Shown: in pieces, positions 29,353 through 40,900 of the stretch
Position numbering within the stretch: the first letter of the stretch is position 1
How the letters are laid out: every line of letters begins with the position of its first letter
Source of the DNA: Timema cristinae
Lineage: Eukaryota; Arthropoda; Insecta; Phasmatodea; Timematidae
Assembly (NCBI GenBank): GCA_039000515.1
Contig: JBCFYV010011164.1
Location: 51,276,082-51,340,081 of the forward strand
Reading direction: 5' to 3'
DNA: 64,000 nt
Program-made: the position numbers and the translations under genes
The notes under the pieces: model-generated
What the model was told of the DNA's origin: nothing
The model's input: the letters and a program-made list of their open reading frames with translations, nothing else
Databases searched by the model: none

Positions 29353-30609
29353 GTCTCATGTCTAGGGTCATCTTTCACTGGTTTTTGGTGTATTCAAGAC
29401 TATATGTTGTATTAATTACACTTGTTAGCAAGAGAGTCATCAACTGCTTCTCAGTGACGTCACTGGTTCTCTGTACTCTTTAACACCATGCTCATTAACG
29501 ACATAACCAAAAGGATATGATTGGTGGATAAAATAGAAAAAAACACCCGCATTAGCGTGGTAAGTTTTATTTTATTTTTCAAACATGACAAAAATAATTT
29601 TAAGAGTTAGTTACATAATTCGTTTACAACTTTTTCAGGGGGCAAGATACATACGAACAACACGAACGGGTAGTATAAGACGATCACGCTAAAAAAAAAA
29701 AAAAAAGTTGTATTCCATTGCTGTGACAGATGTGAGTTTTTTTTTAATGCTGCCCTTCCTTTACGTTTAAAATAAACTACAAAAATGTAATTCGTTTAAT
29801 TTTTTTAAACTTAACCGTATATTGTTAACATTTTTAAAAATATCTTGTGAGTATTGGCGGTGTGTTGTAGTTACGTAATTGATCGCTAGGACGTGGATGA
29901 CCGACCCACATCTCGCCAGTCATTCTTCTTGTCGCTAGATAGCAGCACCGTGTCATGTTCTCAGTTGACATAATTATCGATCATAGTGTTACGTCAACAA
30001 AGCGACAGTTGTCATTATTTCGACCGTTTGTGGTGCTGTGTTGTCTGATACTTTTGCTGCAGGTGACAAGTTTAGTGCGCGTTCTTAACCGCTAACCTCA
30101 CTAATTTGTAGTCAAGTTTGATACACTCACCAAAACTACATCCGTGTTATGTGTAATACTTACTTTTTGTTTTCGTTTATTGCTAAATTAGTTTCAAACC
30201 GTGATGGTATATTATGAAAGTATTGTTGTAGTCTTGCATTGTTTAAATGCATGAGGCCGGCGAAGCATCACACTTGATAGTGTAAGGATAATATATAAAT
30301 TTCTTGTTGTTAACAATAGTTCATAGTTGACCTACCTCGGTGCAAAGTAGAAACTTATTTAAAGTTTAAGATTAGGTTCTAGATTGATATTGGAACCCAC
30401 TATTCTTGTTTTATATTCAACTTAAAAATTATAACTCATGCGTAGGCTGCTTTGGGCAATATTCAAAATTCGAACAGTGGAAATAAACCAACACGCCAAA
30501 CCATTATTGAGGACTCTACAACGAGCATTCAATAAATCAGGGTATCTACCAGTCATTAAAGTCATTAAATGAGATTTTTGTCATGATATTAATTTAAAAA
30601 CAGACATAT
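29353..30609. other. Intergenic DNA with a SINE tail at 29640-29706
   Basis: CACGAACGGGTAGTATAAGA followed by a run of about 16 A (29691-29706) is the 3' end of the window's SINE family without its head. The remainder is AT-rich and featureless. Confidence 0.45.
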
Positions 30610-30617
30610 AGTCTACT

Positions 30618-31368
30618 CAGTGGCGCACCCATGATTTGAGCTGGGGGAGAGAGGTTTTTTAAAAAATAATTTTTCAAATTTCACCATTATATATTCCAAT
30701 TACTGTAATATTTAAAAATGGGTTTCGAAGTAGGAGGATAAGAAAGATAGAGAATCAGCGATGCCCCCTAAAAAGGAAACAATTATGATTTCAAAGGATG
30801 CAAATGGTAATATTTAAGTTAAAAGTTGGGGGGGGGGGGGCATATCATAATATCTCAACTGCCCCTTCCCTCTTCCTGATACAATAGTGTTAACATAATT
30901 GCTCTAAAATAATATTTCATTTACTGTACCCACTTCAAAACTTTATGTACAAAGAGTAAATACTTTAACTATTTCTAGAAAATATGCAAATTTACAGGAA
31001 ATTAAAAATCAACAGAAAAAAGTGTTCCTTTGTAAAGCCCTAATTACTGCACAAAATAATTTTTTCATATTAATATAATTTAATCAAATATAATTTATCA
31101 ATTGACAGTACATAGTGCTAACAAGGACCGCCCATCTCCGACGTTTGGTTTCACATTTTTCAAATATTTACAATTTACAGCACAAAGTCTAATCTTCTTG
31201 ATCTTTCCTTCAACACTGAAATAATTTCTTTGTTGTAGACAGGGATTTCACGATTTTCCGTGAAAGTAATTATAATCTTATTTTTGTAATATTATTAATT
31301 TTCTGGGGGAACACCCTTCAGCTGAGAGGGCTTCAGACCCCAAGGCCCTCCCCCGTGGGTGTGCCCTG
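30618..31368 (+). mobile_element. Non-autonomous hAT element (751 bp) with perfect 8-bp target duplication
   Basis: The left end is CAGTGGCGCACCCATG, the right end CGTGGGTGTGCCCTG. AGTCTACT flanks both ends exactly (30610-30617 and 31369-31376). The interior is AT-rich with a 13-bp G run near 30829 and no transposase frame. Confidence 0.85.
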
Positions 31369-31376
31369 AGTCTACT

Positions 31377-32303
31377 TTTAGGTTATGAATTTTTGTGAGT
31401 CAAGTTAATTGTGCGGGTAAGAATAGTATTTTGTTTGTACTTTGCTCAAAATAACCTTAAATTTGCAACTCCTCTCCAGAGATGAAAGAGTTCAGAAATG
31501 GGAAAATATTAGAAATCAGAATTTATGAAATGTTCAATGAAAGTCTCAATCTCAGGGGATAGTTAAAAACTTTATTGTAGTACTTTGGTCTTGAATACTT
31601 GTGTATGGGTCATGAAAAAGTTATGTAATATTGTTTTAAAAAATTCAGTGAACATCCTGAAGGAAATTCCCAGGGTGATACCGATATGGAGGGGACTTTA
31701 TCACCCTCTGCCCCGAGAGTAAGGTCTATTATTTATCATGTATTTTTAAACTTCTCACTGCATGGGCTAGTAACTTATACTAATCTTATAATATTCAAAA
31801 TATCAATTAATTTTTTTGAAATTTTGTTTTGGATCAAGTAGTATTACATGTTTAGAAAAATTCCTTGCTCTTTCCGGCTGAGGGTGCCCGCCAAGGTTCC
31901 CTGCAGATAACACCCTCCTCCTCCCTTGGACGACGTAGTTAACTCTCATCGCCCAAGTATAATCTATTAGCGCGTGTGGAACATGGACACGTAATCCTCA
32001 CAAGGACTTTGATTGTTGTGTAGCCAATATGATACTATTCACACCCACTCACATTCTAAGATAAAATTAATAACTATTTCTCAAAGTAAAGGTATTTAAA
32101 GAACCTTAAACTCATTTGAGCTAAGAAAACGTCCTATAAATAGCCTACACAACCATTGTTCAAAACTTTGCGGGGGAAGGACTTAGGACAGCCACCACCC
32201 CCTTCTTACAAAGATTCGCCACACCCGTATGATTTCAGTGATAATTTTTCTCGAGTAACACCATATTAAGCCCATGATCCCATGTATAACCCACCCCCCA
32301 AAT
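31377..32303. other. Intergenic AT-rich DNA, decayed repeats likely
   Basis: G/C-rich patches (for example 31660-31720 and 31870-31930) alternate with AT-rich DNA, as in old mobile elements, but I could not define ends or coding blocks. Confidence 0.35.
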
Positions 32304-33357
32304 CACATGACCCCTCCTAAACAACAAACACCCTCCTAAACTCCAAGCCTCCCTTCTAAACCTCAAGCCCTCCTTCTAAATCCCAAACGCTCGCTTCTAA
32401 ACCTCAAACCTCGCTTCTAAACCCCGAGCCTCCCTTCTAAACCCCAAACCTCGCTTCTAAGCCACAAGTCTCGCTTCTAAACCCCAAACCTCCCTTCTAA
32501 ACCTCAAACCCTCCTGCTAAACCCCAAACCTCCCTTCTAAACCCCAAGCCTCGCCTCTAAAACTCAAACCCTCGCTTATAAACATCAAGCCTCCTTTCTA
32601 AACCTCAAGCCCTCCTTATAAACCCAAAGCCTCGCTTCTAAACCTCAAACCCTCGCTTCTAAACCCAAGCCTCCCTTCTAAACCCCAAGCCTCGCCTCTA
32701 AACCTCAAACCCTCGCTTCTAAACATCAAGCCTCCTTTCTAAACCTCAAGTCCTCCTTATAAACCCAAAACCTCGCTTCTAAACCTCAAACCCTCGTTTT
32801 CTAAACCCAAGCCTCCCTTCGAAACCCCAAGCCTCTCTTCTAAACCTCAAACCCTCGTTTTTAAACCTCAAGCCTCCCTTCTAAACCTCAATACCTCCTA
32901 CTAAACCCCAAACCTCCCTTCTAAACCCAAGCCTCGCTTCTAAATCTCAAACCTCGCTTATAAACCTCAAGCATTGCTTCTAAACCTCAAACCCTCGTTT
33001 TTAAACCTCAAACCCTCGCTTCTAAACATCAAGCCTCCTTTCTAAACCTCAAGCCCTCCTTATAAACCCAAAGCCTCGCTTCTAAACCTCAAACCCTCGC
33101 TTCTAAACCTCAAACCCTCGCTTCTAAACCCCAAGCCTCGCTTCTAAACCTCAAGCCTCCCTTCTAAACCTCAAACCCTCCTGCTAAACCCCAAACCTCC
33201 CTTCTAAACCACAAGTCTCGCTTATAAACCTCAAGCATTGCTTCTAAACCTCAAACCCTCGTTTTTAAACCTCAAACCCTCGCTTCTAAACCTCAAGCCT
33301 CCCTTCTAAACCACAAGCCTCGCTTCTAAACCTCAAACCTCCCTTCTAAACCTCATA
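32304..33357 (+). repeat. Minisatellite O, about 21 bp unit, about 50 copies, pyrimidine-rich
   Basis: Units read CTTCTAAACCTCAAACCCTCG with many variants (CCCCAAGCCTCGC, CCTCAAGCCTCCC). Longer blocks such as CTTCTAAACATCAAGCCTCC followed by TTTCTAAACCTCAAGCCCTC recur near 32570, 32720 and 33020, indicating multi-unit duplication. The + strand is almost free of G. Confidence 0.93.
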
Positions 33358-34329
33358 GTGCAGGCACCAAAGGTGTTTTCGTTTGCAAAATATGAGGACC
33401 GCAAGTTTTTTTATAATTGCAATCGTTTGTTCTTCGTTTGTTCCGGATTGTTCCGCAAAAAGTTTTGTTTGTTCCACATTCGTTCTTGCACAAATGGGAT
33501 GTGAAATTGTGGCGCTTTGTTTACTCGTGAGGGGCCAACTTCACGGTAGCCCTCCAACTTTTAAAAATTCTAGTTTTTATTATTGGAATGGTTTGTTCTT
33601 CATTTGTTCCGGATGGTTCCTCTAAAAAATAAACATATTTCGGTTTGATAGGAGAACACAGGACTTATTTACCCTGGGAGTGTGTTTGGCATCCTTATGG
33701 CAACTCCATCCCCCCCCCTCACTCCCTCTCACACACACGCACACAAAATCAATAATTTGTTCTTGGCTCATTTTGGATTTTGTTTAAGGTTTTTCCTTTA
33801 TTCCTTTTTCAAATCCTCAAATATTTAAATTGTTAGTAGCAGTTATCCTTTATTATTTCAATACTTGACAGTTTTGTGCTTTAAATTTATTTCAGAAAAA
33901 ATGTGTTTATTTCCTGTTAATGGTTTTAAAATCAAAATATATATATTTACCATTATGCCTAGCTCCCTTCTCCCACCTAATCTAGTTAAATAACAAAATT
34001 TGAATTTGTATATTTATAATTTTCTTTAGTTTTTTCCAGAGATTATTGTTCATCATATTTTAGTTTGTTCGTTCTTAGATCTCTCACAAACGCTCAGTAA
34101 ACCAGTGTCACTAGTGATGAGGAATGGCTTTTTGTGTGAGCGACTTGTGCGGTCTTACAGGGCCTCAGGTTAAGTGCGTGCCACCCTCTGGGTCTATAGT
34201 ATTGACAAGAACAAGCTTGTCTTTGACACCGCAACTTCCTTTTGTTTGCTACTATTATCGTTATGATGTAGTAAGTAGTAGCTTTGGCCACAATTGGCAG
34301 GAAGTGTCATCTATTCCATTTAGAGCACT
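33358..34329. other. Intergenic DNA, nothing firmly recognised
   Basis: The 80-codon frame at 33383-33625 starts with a hydrophobic stretch but has GTTTGTTC repeats in the DNA and no known domain. I do not call it a gene. Confidence 0.4.
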
Positions 34330-34477
34330 TATGCCAGACCTCCACCGTGGTTCGGATTCCACGTTAAACTGTAGGTCCTTCATTTCATCTCACAATAACC
34401 CTACCATTACACATTAGCGTAAGTGCGTATAACCCGAACGGGTAGTATGACGCCGGGCTAATAATAATAATAATAAT
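34330..34477 (+). mobile_element. SINE, 5'-truncated, (TAA)n tail
   Basis: It matches the 3' half of the SINEs at 48682 and 56686: ATGCCAGACCTCCACCGTGG, ACATTAGCGTAAGTGCGTAT, CCCGAACGGGTAGTATGACG, then (TAA)n. The tRNA-like head is missing. Confidence 0.85.
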
Positions 34478-35540
34478 ATAGCACTTACAAAGATTACTGA
34501 GAAACTCCTTGACGATGAAAATGATTTATTCAAATCAATCAATGTTTGTTTATAAATGGGGTCCAGATATAGATGACAAAAAAAATGATCATAAAAGTAG
34601 AGTAAAGTAAGTAAAATCCCTAACCCTCTAATAAATGACTACAAATTTGCAAAAAAAAAAAAAACTAAGAATTTAAATAAAATATTGAAATGAATGCATG
34701 CGACTAAATCAAACACACGCTTTACAAATGAAACTAAAAAATAGCTATACAAGGAAAGTCCTTTAAACTCGTGCATTCTGTTAACTATAGCATTAATTTA
34801 CAAAAGTCTGTTTGTCTGTTTTAAGAAATCCCATCCTAACGCAACTTTTCCCCGCTTAACTGCAGCGTCTCATGGATGATGTGGATTTTACAAACATGAC
34901 AAACAAAGAGGATAAAGAGTTAATTTTCAACATTATTCTTCATTCCGACAACGGTTTGATTAAAGAAAAGTTTGAATATTTATGCATTCATTAAATATTA
35001 ATAGCATTTAAAATGTATTAATTTAACATAAGTGCCTGGCAATTATTCAAAGATGCCTAAAAATGTGTAATAAAGGACGCAAACCAAGAATATAACATTA
35101 GCTAAACTCCAAATCGACAATATTTAAAAAAAAGTACCTAGATAAACGTTTACACAACCAAGAGGTCATGAACAGAATGTATGTACACACGAGTATTGTC
35201 TGTGATGTAGTAAGATAAATATGACCTGGCATCAAAATTTGGGCTCTGCTTGCAATCATAAAAACTTGAATTTTTTAAAGTGTGGAGAGGGGGGTGGGAG
35301 GGTGGCGAAATTCACGGACGTCCCTTGCGTTGGCGTTGAATTGGGTCAGTCGCCAGTCGTGAATCAATATCGTAAATTGCTGTTACGGTAAGTTTGTGAT
35401 ATAGTTATTTTATTATTTACACATCAGATAAGTATTTTTGTAAAAAAAAAAAGTAAAAAAGTCGTTATTTTAAAGAGGAAGAAACCCTATGAATGTGCAA
35501 TGTGCGTGTTTGTTTTATGGTACATCAGGGAAGTTAGGGG
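34478..35540. other. Intergenic AT-rich DNA, nothing recognised
   Basis: No coding block or structured repeat. Several A runs and one G-rich patch near 35284-35302. Confidence 0.4.
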
Positions 35541-36607
35541 TTAGTAAAGGCTTATGTTTGAACAGGCAACACAGATTAGTAGGCACTGCCAGTGGAGGCT
35601 TGTGTTTGAACAGGCAACACAGTAAGTAGGCACTGCCAGTGGAGGCTTGTGTTTAAATAGGCAACACAGCAATTAGGCACTGCCAGTGGAGGCTTGTGTT
35701 TGAACAGGCAACACAGCAAGTAGGCACTGCTAGTGGAGGCTTGTGTTTGAACAGGCAACACAATAAGTAGGAACTGCCAGTGGAGCTTGTGTTTGAACAG
35801 GCAACACAGCAAGTAGGCACTGCCAGTGGAGGCTTGTGTTTGAACAGGCAACACAGAAGTGGGCACTGCCAGTGGAGGCTTGTGTTTGAACAGGCAACAC
35901 AGCAAGTAGGCACTGCCAGTGGAGGCTTGTGTCTGAACAGGCAACACAGTAAGTAGGCACTGCCAGTGGAGGCTTGTGTTTGAACAGGCAACACAGTAAG
36001 TAGGCACTGCCAGTGGAGGCTTGTGTTTGAACAGGCAACACAGAAAGTGGGCACTGCCAGTGGAGGCTTGTGTTTGAACAGGCAACACAGCAAGTAGGCA
36101 CTGCCAGTGGAGGCTTGTGTTTGAACAGGCAACACAATAAGTAGGAACTGCCAGTGGAGGCTTGTGTTTAAATAGGCAACACAGTAAGTAGGCACAGCTA
36201 GTGGAGGCTTGTGTTTGAACAGGCAACACAGTAAGTAGGCACTGCCAGTGGAGGCTTGTGTTTGAACAGGCAACACAATAAGTAGGAACTGCCAGTGGAG
36301 GCTTGTGTTTAAATAGGCAACACAGTAAGTAGGCACTGCCAGTGGAGGCTTGTGTTTGAACAGGCAACACAGCAAGTAGGCACAGCTAGTGGAGGCTTGT
36401 GTTTGAACAGGCAACACAGGAAGTAGGCACTGCCAGTGGAGCTTGTGTTTAAATAGGCAACACAGTAAGTAGGCACTGCCAGTGGAGGCTTGTGTTTGAA
36501 CAGGCAACACAATAAGTAGGAACTGCCAGTGGAGGCTTGTGTTTAAATAGGCAACACAGTAAGTAGGCACAGCTAGTGGAGGCTTGTGTTTGAACAGGCA
36601 ACACAGT
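35541..36607 (+). repeat. Minisatellite P, 47 bp unit, about 23 copies
   Basis: Units read GCACTGCCAGTGGAGGCTTG, TGTTTGAACAGGCAACACAG, TAAGTAG. All three minus-strand frames stay open because three units make 47 codons and none contains a stop. The 305-codon and 264-codon frames there are therefore artefacts. Variants AACTGCCAG and TTTAAATAGG recur in a fixed order, so blocks were duplicated. Confidence 0.95.
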
Positions 36608-37650
36608 AGCTAACAGTGTTAGTAGAGGCAAGTTGTTGGGTAATGATATCTCTTTACTAACGACTATTACGGCTATCCACACGGGATATGAAGTCAGAAC
36701 ATCTTGGGATCTTGTTGAGTAAATCTAATATTATGGAAGTCACGGCTGGCTGACTCTGAATTAATGACAACTAACATCTCGCGAATATTGCTCTCTTATC
36801 ATATAAGTGTTTTTAAATGTATTTTGGTTTCAAAACTAAATCTGAACAGGGGTAGGGGGAATCTCTAGGAAATATATAATCCCATGGGCCCGCCAATCAA
36901 TCTACATTACTTATTTTTTGGTTGTTAATTCATATGAAAAAATAAAATTTTATATTTTGTATTTGGCTGCTATTTACTATTAACAATTTTAACTCCTCAA
37001 TATCAGAGCCAACAGATAAAAATTATAAAATGTATATTTCCTCCCATTCCCTTTTGAACAGCTTTCTTTTCATTTTGTTCTGTTTAATAAACTTGTGAAA
37101 TTACTGTGTTTATTTTCAATGGGTTCAGCTACAACTACATTTTATTTATTGTTAATTTCTCAGAAACTTTTTTCCTTGTGTAAATTGACTGTTTAAAATT
37201 AGAATTATGTTCAGATATTCTAGAAATTCCCCCAAAAGGTTAAATTACTTAAATTCTCATTCGGAGAGAGGGGGTGCCACACCCCCCGGCAGATGGGACT
37301 CCCATACTCCCTCCATTTGGAAAACCCAGATGGGCGCCCTTGGATAGCCCAATTTTTAGGGGGAAAATAGCCCCCTTTATATTTATTTCATCTCCCTTTT
37401 ATTTTATCAAATATAAATCAGTAAAATGGTCTTATACGAACTCCAAATAGTTTCTAGGAACATCCTAATTTCGGAGGGAGATAGAGGAGGGTGTTTGGGC
37501 CCTCAATGGCTTGGTGGGGATTCCCATAAAAAACATATTTTCCCCCCTGCCTCCTCTCTTACTTCCCCCTCTAGTCGAATAAGGCCCCAGCCGCCACAGG
37601 CCTATGAGAGTATTCCATGCTACAGCCTCAGACCTCGCCTTCAATGCAGC
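36608..37650. other. Intergenic DNA upstream of gene 2
   Basis: AT-rich with G/C-rich patches (37268-37345) that suggest an old mobile element. No coding block recognised. Confidence 0.4.
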
Positions 37651-37919
37651 TAACATTCGTTGTTGACCTTTGCTTTCTCGGCGTGACCTTTGTGAGTGTA
37701 CAACTAACTCCTCTTTGAGCCAATACTCACACTCGCGATACACTCGAATTCCGCCACTGAGCAGTGGACAAGGTCTAGAACCGTGAACGCAGTGTTGCCA
37801 AAGAACGATAAATATAGCGGTTGGTGGAAGTGCCAAAATTTGACTATTAACAGTGGCTGTACGATCAGAACACTGGCTGGCCTCGCTGTGAACAGGAGGA
37901 GACCTGCGGACCTTGGGAC
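37651..37919 (+). promoter_or_regulatory. Probable promoter and 5' UTR of the adenylate kinase gene
   Basis: This GC-balanced stretch precedes the start codon at 37920. TTGACCTTTG (37663-37672) and TGACCTTTG (37684-37692) are two direct copies of a nuclear-receptor half-site of the HNF4/ERR class. AGAACGATAAATATAGCGG (near 37801-37819) contains a TATA-like core about 100 bp before the ATG. The transcription start was not determined. Confidence 0.45.
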
Positions 37920-37922
37920 ATG
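37920..37922 (+). CDS. Adk1: Adk1 exon 1: start codon only
   Basis: ATG at the very end of exon 1, directly followed by the donor GTGAGT at 37923. Exon 2 continues GCAGCGCAG, giving [10 protein letters not shown]. This start is preferred because it joins in phase 0 to an exon whose frame is otherwise closed by no other nearby ATG. The rest of the exon is 5' UTR. Confidence 0.8.
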
Positions 37923-40900
37923 GTGAGTGATCCTGTTATTGCGTTACCAGGTGGTGTGTAGTAGCAACTGTGATACTATCCAATAAACAACATTAGACAA
38001 CTTGTTGCTTTACCAAGTGATGTGTAGTAGCATCTGTGATACTATCCTATCAACAACACTAGACCTCTTGTTGCTTTACCAAGTGATGTGAAGTAGCATC
38101 TGTGATACTATCCTATCAACAACAGTAGACTCTTATTGCTTTACCAAGTGTGTGTAGTAGCAACTGTGATATTATCCTATCAACAACATAGACCTCTTAT
38201 TGCTTTACCAAGTGGTGTGTAGTAGCATCTGTGATACTATCATATCAACAACACTAGAACTCTTATTGCTTTACCAAGTGATGTGTAGTAGCATCTGTGA
38301 TACTATCCTATCAACAACACTAGACATCTTGTTGCTTTACCAAGTGGTGTGTAGTAGCAACTGTGATACTATCCTATCAACAAACATAGACTCTATTGCT
38401 TTACCAAGTGTGTGTAGTAGCATCTGTGATACTATCCTATCAACAACATAGAACCTATTGCTTTACCAAGTGTGTGTAGTAGCAACTGTGATACTATCTA
38501 TCAACAACATAGACCTTTTTGCTTTACAAGTGATGTGTAGTAGAACTGTGATACTATCCTATCAACAACAGTTAGACCTCTTATTGCTTTACCAAGTGTG
38601 TGTAGTAGCAACTGTGATACTATCCAATCAACAACAATAGACCTCTTATTGCTTTACCAAGTGGTGTGATAGTAAGCAACTGTGATACTATCCTATCAAC
38701 AACACTAGACTCTTATTGCTTTACCAAGTGGTGTGTAGTAGCAACTGTGATACTATCTATCAACAACCATAGACCTCTTATTGCTTTACCAAGTGGTGTG
38801 TAGTAGCAACTGTGATACTATCCTATCAACAACACTAAGACTCTTATTGCTTTACCAAGTGGTGTGTAGTACACTGTGATACTATCCTATCAACAACACT
38901 TAGACATCTTATTGCTTACCAGTGGTGTGTAGTAGCAACTGTGATACTTCCAATAAACAACACTAGACCCTTGTTGCTTTACCAAGTGATGTGTAGTAGC
39001 AACTGTGATACTATCCTATCAACAACACTAGACCTCTTTTGCTTTACCAAGTGGTGTGTAAGTAGCAACTGTGATACTATCCTATCAACAACATAGACTC
39101 TTATTGCTTTACCAAGGTGGTGTGTAGTAGCAACTGTGATACTATCCTATCAACAACACTAGACCTCTTATTGCTTTACCAAGTGGTGTGTAGTAGCAAC
39201 TGTGATACTATCCTATCAACAACACTAGACCTCTTATTGCTTTACCAAGTGGTGTGTAGTAGCAACTGTGATACTATCCTATCAACAACACTAGACTCTT
39301 TTGCTTTACCAAGTGGTGTGTAGTAGCAACTGTGATACTATCTATCAACAACACTAGACTCTTTTGCTTTACCAAGTGGTGTGTAGTAGCAACTGTGATA
39401 CTATCCTATCAACAACATAGACTCTTATTGCTTTACCAAGTGATGTGTAGTAGCATCTGTGATACTATCTATCAACAACAATAGACCTCTTATTGCTTTA
39501 CCAAGTGGTGTGTAGTAGCAACTGTGATACTATCCTATCAACAACACTAGACTCTTATTGCTTTACAGTGGTGTGTAGTGCAACTGTGATATATCTAATC
39601 AACAACACTAGACTCTTTTGCTTTACCAAGTGGTGTGTAGTAGCAACTGTGATACTATCCTATCAACAACATAGACCTCTTATTGCTTTACCAAGTGGTG
39701 TGTAGTAGCAACTGTGATACTATCCATCAACAACATAGACTTTTGCTTTACCAGGTGGTGGTAGTAGCAACTGTGATACTATCCATCAACAACACTAGAC
39801 CTCTTATTGCTTTACCAAGTGGTGTGTAGTAGCAACTGTGATACTATCTATCAACAACACTAGACTCTTTTGCTTTACCAAGTGTGTGTAGTAGCAACTG
39901 TGATACTATCTAATAACAACACTAGACCTCTTTTGCTTTACCAAGTGGTGTGTAGTAGCAACTGTGATACTATCCTATCAACAACATAGACCTCTTATTG
40001 CTTTACCAGTGGTGTGTAGTAGCAACTGTGATACTATCCTATCAACAACATAGACCTCTTGTTGCTTTACCAAGTGGTGTGTAGTAGCAACTGTGATACT
40101 ATCCAATCAACAACACTAGACTTCTTCTTGTTTACCAGGTGGTGTGTAGTAGCAACTGTGATACTATCCAATCAACAACACTAGACGTCTTCTTGCTTTA
40201 CCAGGTGGTGTGTAGTAGCAACTGTGATACTATCCAATCAACAACACTAGACCTCTTGTTGCTTTACCAAGTGGTGTGTAGTAGCAACTGTGATACTATC
40301 CTATCATAAACACTAGACCTCTTGTTGCTTTACCAGGTTGTGTGTAGTAGCAACTGTGATACTATCCAATCAACAACACTAGACCTCTTGTTGCTTTACC
40401 AAGTGGTGTGTAGTAGGAACTGTGATACTATCCTATCAACAACATAGACATCTTATTGCTTTACCAGGTGTGTGTAGTAGCAACTGTGATACTATCCTAT
40501 CAACAACATTAGACATCTTATTGCTTTACCAGGTGGTGTGTAGTAGCATCGGTGATACTATCCTATCAACAACAATAGACCTCTTATTGCTTTACCAAGT
40601 GGTGTGTAGTAGCAACTGTGATACTATCCTATCAACAACATTAGACATCTTATTGCTTTACCAGGTGGTGTGTAGTAGCAACTGTGATACTATCCAATCA
40701 ACAACACTAGACATCTTGTTGCTTTACATGGTGGTGTGTAGTATCAACTGTGATACTGTCCAATCAACAACACTAGACCTCTCCTTGCTTTACCAGGTGG
40801 TGTATAGTAGCAACTGTGATACTATCCAATCAACAACACTAGACCTATTGTTGCTTTACCAGGTGGTGTGTAGTAGCAACTGTGATACTATCCTATCAAC

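Noticed and set aside
33383..33625. 80-codon frame with signal-peptide-like start
   Set aside because: The DNA is a GTTTGTTC-rich low-complexity stretch; no conserved motif and no neighbours.
35576..36682. Minus-strand frames of 264 and 305 codons, Cys/Leu-rich
   Set aside because: All three frames of the 47-bp unit are open in parallel, which is expected of a stop-free repeat, not of a gene.
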